A DNA stretch of 43,028 nucleotides from UBA11524 sp051886675 (GTDB lineage Bacteria > Bacillota > Clostridia > Christensenellales > Aristaeellaceae), in contig JBJEYH010000332.1 in assembly GCA_051886675.1 (NCBI GenBank), positions 1 to 43,028 of the forward strand. Reading direction: 5' to 3'. The position numbers and the translations under genes were made by a program. Positions 32,458 through 40,100 of the stretch are shown here, piece by piece. The notes beneath the pieces are model-generated. The model was not told the DNA's origin, ran no database searches, and saw only the letters and a list, made by a program, of their open reading frames with translations. The first letter of the stretch is position 1, and every line of letters begins with the position of its first letter.

Positions 32458-33638
32458 ATTATGAAACGACGCAGCAAGCGGCCGCCCGTCTGGGCATTTC
32501 CATGCCGACCATCCGCAGGTGGGCCAAGGAAGGGATGATTCCCGGCGCGGTACGGCACGGGCGGTCATGGCGGATTCCGGCGGACTTCGATCCGGCGAAG
32601 CTCGACCGGTCGCCGTCCGGGCAGGCGAAGGCGCAGGATGCCAGCGCTCTCCGCGTCGCCATGCCCCTGATGAACAGCGCCTATCCGGTGGGCAGCTGCC
32701 GGGACTTTATCGAGACCATCCCGGACGAAGCGTTCCGGACGGTGGCCTGGGGGGAATACTTCTACTTCAGCGGGCATGCGGATCTGGCCGCGCAGACCAT
32801 GGACCCCTATCGGGACAGCGACGATCCGGCGCTGCGCTGTTCGGCCAACCTGGTGTGGTTCTTCGCCAGCCTGAGCAGGGGGCACATCGAGCAGGCCATG
32901 CAGGCCCTCGAACGGATGCGGGAGGATCTGCACGGCGAAGGGGATATCCCGCCCGCGCAGCAGGCCATCGGCGTGTTCGCGGTCACGGCGTGCTCGGTGC
33001 TGCTGCACCTGCCCGTGCGCGAAGGGGTGGAGCTTCAGCAGTACCTCCCCCTTCTGCCCGAGGGGATGCGTCTGTGGGCATGCTACCTGCTGGCGCACAG
33101 GATGTACCTGGAGCGGAATTATCACGGCTCCCTGGCGGTGGCGGAGCTGGCGCTGTCCCTGACAGCGCAGCAGTATCCGGTGGCGTCGATCTATCTGCAG
33201 CTGGTGTGCGTCATGAACCTGATGGGGCTTCGCCGGGTGAACGAGGCGAAGCTGCACATGGCGCAGGCCTGGTCGCTGGCCCGGCCCGACGGCCTCATCG
33301 AGCCCTTCGGCGAGCATCACGGCCTGCTGGCGGGCATGATCGAGCGTTTTTTCCAGAAGGACGCCCCCGAAACCTACGAGCGGATCATCGCCATCACCTA
33401 CACCTTCAGCGCGGGCTGGCGCAAGATCCATCGCCTGCTGGCCCGGCAGGAGGTGGCCGATAACCTGACCACCACCGAATTCACCATCGCCATGCTCTAC
33501 AACCGGGGCTGGACGGCCAAGGAAATCGCCGCGTACATGAGCCTCTCCCCGCGCACCATCACCAACGCCATCCAGGTCATCTACCAGAAGCTGGGCATCT
33601 CAGGCAAGAAGGAGCTGAACCGGTTCATGCTCGCCTGA
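32454..33638 (+). CDS. Regulator with N-terminal MerR/excisionase-like HTH and C-terminal LuxR-type HTH
   Basis: A 394-residue protein. Residues about 4-44 (TQQAAARLGISMPTIRRWAK, then GRSWRIP) are a MerR/excisionase-type winged helix. The middle (about 65-330) is helical, TPR- or MalT-like, with tandem helix pairs. Residues about 337-394 form a GerE/LuxR HTH (LTTTEFTIAMLYNRGWTAKE, then MSLSPRTITNAIQVIYQKLG). Two DNA-binding modules on one chain flanking a helical sensor is unusual. The ATG overlaps the tetR stop (ATGA), so the two are coupled. Confidence 0.85.
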   Translation: MNYETTQQAAARLGISMPTIRRWAKEGMIPGAVRHGRSWRIPADFDPAKLDRSPSGQAKAQDASALRVAMPLMNSAYPVGSCRDFIETIPDEAFRTVAWGEYFYFSGHADLAAQTMDPYRDSDDPALRCSANLVWFFASLSRGHIEQAMQALERMREDLHGEGDIPPAQQAIGVFAVTACSVLLHLPVREGVELQQYLPLLPEGMRLWACYLLAHRMYLERNYHGSLAVAELALSLTAQQYPVASIYLQLVCVMNLMGLRRVNEAKLHMAQAWSLARPDGLIEPFGEHHGLLAGMIERFFQKDAPETYERIIAITYTFSAGWRKIHRLLARQEVADNLTTTEFTIAMLYNRGWTAKEIAAYMSLSPRTITNAIQVIYQKLGISGKKELNRFMLA

Positions 33639-33723
33639 CGCGGCCCTGCATCGCGGGGTTGTCCATGTCCGATCCAGTAAAAACAGCCCCGAAACTACTC
33701 TGTGCAGATATCAATTCTTCCAA

Positions 33724-33729
33724 TATAAT
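33724..33729 (+). promoter_or_regulatory. -10 element before 33765 gene
   Basis: TATAAT at 33724-33729 lies in a locally AT-rich stretch; the -35 (TGTGCA, 33701-33706, 17 bp away) is weak. It probably drives the 33765 gene and the giant gene after it. Confidence 0.5.
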
Positions 33730-33764
33730 AGTATGTTGTATCATGCGGGGAAGGAGGTGCCCTG

Positions 33765-34100
33765 ATGCAGCCGGAGCAGCATAAGCTCTTCCGGATCGAT
33801 GGCGACGCACTCACCGTGCCCTACCATTATGATGAGGCTTCGTCGCTGTACATCGGTCTGTTTCCCGGTTTTGAGGAGGAGCCCCGCTACACCCCCCACG
33901 GCAGACCGTGGAAAAACGCCGTCACCACCGGCTGTCTCTACGCGGCGGGTGACTTTGACGACTGTGGGTCCTGTCCTTATCTGGTCAAGGCGGCGCCGCG
34001 GGACATCATCGGCGTGTGCTTCCATGAGAAGCTGCGAAGCCGGGCTTCACCAGCGCAGGCCTCACCATCAGATGTTATCAAACAGCCAAAGGGCTGTTGA
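33765..34100 (+). CDS. Small protein of unknown function (111 aa)
   Basis: A 111-residue probably soluble protein. The ATG at 33765 follows GAAGGAGG at 7 nt. It contains a Cys cluster FDDCGSCPYL (about 65-74) plus a nearby Cys in TTGCLYAA and VCFHEKLR, possibly metal-binding, and a basic C-terminus that ends in a Cys. No family is recognised. The stop is 20 bp before the giant surface protein start, with a perfect 7-bp hairpin (aacagcc/ggctgtt, 34081-34098) spanning the stop, so it may be a co-transcribed companion; this is inference. Confidence 0.65.
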   Translation: MQPEQHKLFRIDGDALTVPYHYDEASSLYIGLFPGFEEEPRYTPHGRPWKNAVTTGCLYAAGDFDDCGSCPYLVKAAPRDIIGVCFHEKLRSRASPAQASPSDVIKQPKGC

Positions 34101-34120
34101 CACCAGGAGGAAGAGAGAGT

Positions 34121-37100
34121 ATGAAGGCTTATTTGCGACGGATCCTTTCCATGGTGCTGGTGATTGCCCTGTTCACCAGCTGCTGCCTGACGAGCTTTGC
34201 CGAGAGTGTCGGCGGCGGGCAGGATGCCACCGGCAGCAGCGCCTTTACCTATACGGGCAACGCCACCTGGGCGCAGGCCGGCAAGCAGGTTGCGGGCATG
34301 CTGAGCCTGATTGCCGAGGACGCGGCGGATATTGATCTGTCCGCGTATTCGGCGCGCATCCGGAACCTGAGTCTGGAGGATGACAGCGTCTATCTGGCCA
34401 TCCTCGCGGAGAAGGGCTATCTGCCCGATGAACCCGCGCAGATTGATCCCGCGGCCGCCATCACGGCTGACGAGTACATTCTGCTGATGGCCGCTGCATT
34501 TCCGACCGTAGTCGGTTCTCAGGCTGCCATCGACAGCCTGCAGGGCGAGGCCGATCCGGGCAACATCGCCATCATGGGCGATAATCTGTCCATGACCACC
34601 ATGCTGCCGGAGCGTCTGGCGGTGGTGGGCGGGGACAATGTGTCCCTGACCGCCGTCAATGCCGAGGGTCTTTCCCTGAACGCCGCGGGCAGCATCGACC
34701 TGAGCGGCTGCGAAATCACCCGTGTGCACATCCAGGACACGGTGGGTGCGACTGCCGCGCAGCAGGGAACCGACCATAGTCTGGTTTACCTGCACATGGA
34801 TTCCAGCACGCAGCTTCCCGAGGTGATCGTCAAGAGCGCCGATGAAGTCGTCATCGAGGGCAGCGGTGCGCTGGGCGTTGTGCGCGTGCAGGAGACGGTG
34901 GGTGCGCTGACCGTCCGCGCCACCGCTTCCATTATTAATGAAACAACCGCTCCCATCGACGTGACCGGCCCCGACGCCCAGACGGTTACCCTGCAGCCCG
35001 GCGAGCAGGTTGACTTTGTGCTGAGCAAGTGGCTGGTATCCTTCGTCACCGAGGGCACCCCTGTGGAAACCCAGGAGATCGCCCCCGGCGGCATGGTGAA
35101 CTACGCCAGCGCCGTTACCACCCTGGACGGCAAGGTCTTCACCGCCTGGTATGAGGACGCCGATTATACCGAGCCTGTATCCCGCCTGAGCACGGTGAAC
35201 CGGCAGATGACCCTGTACGCCCGGTTCGTCAGCGCGGACGAGGCGGTGACCGTCACCTTCGAGACCTTCGGCGGCCGTCAGCTGTCGCCCATGGTGTTCG
35301 CCAAGGGCGAGTACCTGCTGACCAAGCCCGTGGAAAGCCTGTACACCTCCAAGGACGGCTATTCCTTCGGCGGCTGGTGTGTGGACGAGGACTGTACCAC
35401 GGCCTTCGGCTACACCGATCCCATCGATGAGGACATGACCCTCTACGCCATGTATTCCTCCTATGAGCAGATTGTGCAGGAGGATCCCGGCACGGTGGCC
35501 GAGCTGGAGCTGGCTGACGGCGCGCAGACCATCGGCCTCATCCTGCCCGACGGCATGACCGCGAACGAGGCGCTGAACAGCATCACCGTGGAAGCCGGCA
35601 CGGGCCTGGAAGTCCCCGTCATTGCCGTGCGCGATACCGGCAGCGGCGCGGAGCTCTACTGCGCCGACGGCTTCACCCCCGGCAGCACCTTCACCCTGTA
35701 CGTCCAGGACGGCGTGCAGTTCGCCGGGTATCCGGAGTACATCGACACCCTGTCGGTGAGCGTCTACCGCGAGCAGGTGGAGATCCTGAAGTTTGCCGAG
35801 GATCTGATCTATGTGCTGTGGGACAACGTGACCGACTACACCCCCGTGAGCAAGACGGATGTCGAATACACCACCACCATCGATGACAACGGCACCGTGC
35901 ATGATCTGTCCGTGGACAACGACGCCGAGGGCAATGTGATTCCCGGCACGCTGATCATGACCGGCGAGGTGAACTTCCAGCCGGAGCAGGTGGTCGTGTT
36001 CTACGACGGTGAAATCAACCGTGACGAGGACACCATCGAGTCCTGGGAGGGCGGCGACCTGGCGGGCTATGTGCTCTTTGCGGAGATTCAGTCCACTACC
36101 GCCCGTCCCGACGGCACCACCGAGGTCACCTTCCGCTATGCGGATCCTGAGGACTACATCGCCGAGCTGGATCTGCACACCACCCAGGAGGTGAACCTGG
36201 AGGAGCAGCTGACGGCGGAGCAGATCGAGCAGATCGAAAAGGCCATCGCCGCCCAGCTGGCCGCCAATGACGAGCTGAAGGCGCAGATGCTGGTGGCCGT
36301 CATGACCAGCGCGGAAACCCAGCAGCTGCTGGACGACAAGTACGGCGAGGGCACCTATTCCCTGGCCGCGCTGGTTCCCGTTGTGTCCGATCCCCAGCTG
36401 GACGTGAAGCTGACCGTCAAGGACAAGACCGCCACGGCGGGCATCGGCGTGGGCATCACGGTGTCCCTGTACTGGCCGCAGGGCCTGCTGGCGGAGATCA
36501 CCCCCTACCTGTACTTCGAGCAGCAGCTGACCCTGGACGTCAACATGGACGGCGGCTTCCTGTGGTTGGACATGTCCGTGCTGTTCCGGACCAAGACCAC
36601 CGTGAGCCTGCAGATCAAGGCGACCACCGGCGACACCATGGACGATGTGTTTGACGAGGCGCTGGACACGCTGCGTGAGATCGTCCAGGCTGACGGCACG
36701 GCCGTTGAGGAGTACGATTACCAGGAGGCAGCCGACTCGCTGATGAACACCATGAGCGAGCTGATTGACGCGGAGCTTGAGTATCAGGATCTCTTCGCCG
36801 TACCGCTGTTCAAGTACAAGGTTACCTACTACGGCATTATCACCTTCGGCATCAATGTGGAGCTGATAGCTCAGGCGGCCGTGGTGGCCACCTTCGGCGT
36901 AACGGTCACGGCGGAGTACGGCCAGAAGATCGGCTTCTGCTATAACTTCCTGAAGTTCAAGGGCGGCTCCTACAAGGAGAAGCTGGCCAGCGAGGTCACC
37001 ACTGAGGTCTACCTGCTGGGCAAGATGGGCGTGCGCGTGGGCATCTCCATCATCTTCTCCATCAAGCTGCTGCAGAACGTCACGGTATCCACCATAGGCT

Positions 37101-40100
37101 CGATCTACGCCTATGTGGAGCTGGCAGGCATGTTCTTCTACACCTATGCCCTGTCGGCGGACGGCGGCAATATGGCTGGCGCGCTGTACCTGGAGGTCGG
37201 CATCGACGCGGAGATCGAGCTGGCCCTGGAGGTCGAGATCTTCATCATCTCCAGGGAGCTGAACTGGACCGTCTGGTCCGACCGCTGGCCGCTGTATTCC
37301 CTGACCCGCGGCATGACAATGAGCGTGGTGCAGACCAGCGAGCTGGAGGAGATGTGGGCGCTGTCCACCACGGATGCCGATGGCAAGACGAGCTATCCCT
37401 TCCGCTATCTCCCCATGAAGACCTACGACATGCTCACCGCCGAATGCACCGAGAACCAGCTGCTGCTTGAAAACCTGCAGGAGGGCAGCGTCACGGCGAA
37501 GCTGACGCTGGAGAACATCGTCATCAACGGCGAGCATGTGACGGCCGATGATCCCCGCACCAGCGTGATGTACGTGGGCGACGGCGTCAACGGCAAGGTC
37601 GGCGTGGTATATGCCGATGAGCTGGCCGCGGCTTCCTATCAGGTCACCGACTACCAGTGCGACGTGGTGCTGACCTACGAAAACAGCAACAGGTCCGAGC
37701 TGATCAAGTTCTACCAGAAGTCCTTCCCCCTGTCCCGCGAGTTCCGGATGGCCACTACCACCGTCAACGTGAACATCGCGCTGTACGACTGGTGCGCACA
37801 TTCCTGGGGTATCGAGAGCGCCGAGTGGGACAACGTCAGCGTCTTTGCCACCACCTTTGAGAACACCCATGTGCTGGGCTGCCCCGTTGAGCCCACCGCC
37901 ACGGGCGAAATCGACCTGGATGCGGTAATCGCCGCGGTGAAGGCGCAGTATCCCGAGCTGGCGGATATGACGCTCTCCTGGTTCACCCCCACCCTCAACC
38001 AGGTTGACCGCACCGTGCAGTACAGCGTACCGCTGATCAGCAAGCTGTGCTACATCACCCCCGAGAGCGGCACCGTGCGCTACGATGTATTCTCCACCAC
38101 CACTGAATACAACCTGACCTTCAACCTGTTTGTCAACCGCTTCCCGGGCTACACGGGCGATGTCACCTACATCCTCGAGGCCTCCGAGGCGTCCGCTGAC
38201 ACCGTGTTCACGGTCACTGCCAGCAATGGCGAGACCATGACCTTCCAGCCTGTGGAAGGCGAGACGGGCCGCTGGATGCTGACCGTCAGCCGCGCCGCCT
38301 TCAACGGCACGGAATGCCCGGTCATGCTGAAGGCAGGCAGCAACGCCGCCGTGTCCACCGGTCTGGTGATCACCGGCCGCGAGGCGGATAGCGAGGTCAT
38401 CCTGACCCTGGGCGATATCACCCGCAGCCTGACCGTCACCGCGGGCGAGGGCATTGCCGGCTGGGACATCACCAGCCATACCCTGGAGGAAATGTCCGCC
38501 ATCATCCCCGGCGACCGGGTGTTCATCACCGCCGAGCTGGAGGATGGCTACAGCGGCGTGCGCCTGACCTCCAAGCCCGAGGGCCTGAAGTACTACACCG
38601 ATGGCAACAGGATTTCCTTCAACATGCCTTCCTACGATGTGAAGGTCACCCTGGAGGGCGTGCGCAGCTGTCAGGTGGACTTCCTGTACAACTACGGCTC
38701 CCTGGGCACCTACGCCATTGACTACACCAACGCGGGCGACACCGTCCTGCAGCCTGCTGATCCCTACGTGGCGGGCCTGACCTTCGCCGGCTGGTACGAC
38801 AACGCCGCCTGCGAGGGCGAACCCTTCGACTTCACGCAGGCCGTGGAGGAAGACGTCATCCTCTACGCCAACTGGTATGTGAATGTCACCGTGGACTTCG
38901 GCGGCGCGACGGGTCCCGCGGCCTACGTGACCAACCGCAGCAGCGTCGACGTGGACGGCGACATCATGGAGGTCATCGAATCCGCGCTGATCTTCCCCGG
39001 CGATTCCTCCAATTACAGCAGCTTCACCTACGCCACCCACAAGGTGGGCGATACCGCGCTGGAGTACGTCCTGCCCAACTACAGCGGCTACGACTTCATG
39101 GGCTGGTATCTCACCCCGGACTTCTCGGGCGAAGCGGTGAAGCCTGAGACGTATGTGCTCACCGGCGGCGTGACCTTCTACGCCTGCTGGAAGCAGATCG
39201 CCGTCCTGACCTATGAGCTGAACTACGGCGAGCAGGAGTTGCCCTACGCCATGTCCCTGGAGCATGTGGGCGAGCCGCTGATCTACATCCCTGAGAATCC
39301 GGTGCGTGAAAACTACGACTTCCTGGGCTGGTTCCGCCTGCCCAACGGCGGCGAGGTCAACCGCGTGACCCTTGACGAAAACTACGTCGTCGAAGGCACG
39401 ATGACCCTGTACGCCTGCTGGGCGCCCACGGAATACGCCATCCGCTACGTGCTGGGCGACAACGGCGTGAACAACGCCGCCAACCCCGCTTCCCACACCA
39501 TTGAGAGCGGCAGTCTCCCCCTGTATGCGCCTACCCGCGCGAGCTACAATTTCCTCGGCTGGGAGGTCGCGGGCATTGACGCGCTGGACGTGGACGCTGA
39601 AGGCAACGTCAGTATCCCCGCGGGCCTTGCGGGCGACATCACCCTGACCGCGCTGTGGGAGCCCGTGGAATACAGCATTGCCTACGAGCTCATCCGCGGC
39701 GAAACCGCCCAGTCCAATCCCACCGCCTACACCGTCGAGAGCGACGACATCACCCTGAGCAACCCCGTGGCCGATGGCTATGAGTTCACCGGCTGGACGG
39801 GCACGGGCCTGGACGGCAAGACCATCACCGTGACGATCCCCAGGGGCTCCTCGGGCGACCGTCAGTACACGGCCACCTGGCTCCCCACCGATCCCACGGA
39901 TCGCATGGTTGCCGAGGCGCTGGAGGTCATTCCCGATCCCTACACGGTGGATCTTGCGGACTTCACCGGCGTGGCTGACTATGTCGCCGCCGCCGAGGCT
40001 GCCCTGGCCGCGGACGACTACTTCAGCACCTATGCCGATCATCTCACCGTGACCGCGGTGCAGGAGGGCGATCCGACCTCGACCGACACCGCCATGCGCT

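Noticed and set aside
34160..34210. Lipobox in the giant protein signal peptide (FTSC)
   Set aside because: The residue before the Cys pair is atypical (Phe at -3) and a good signal peptidase I site (SFA/ES) follows, so normal secretion is more likely.
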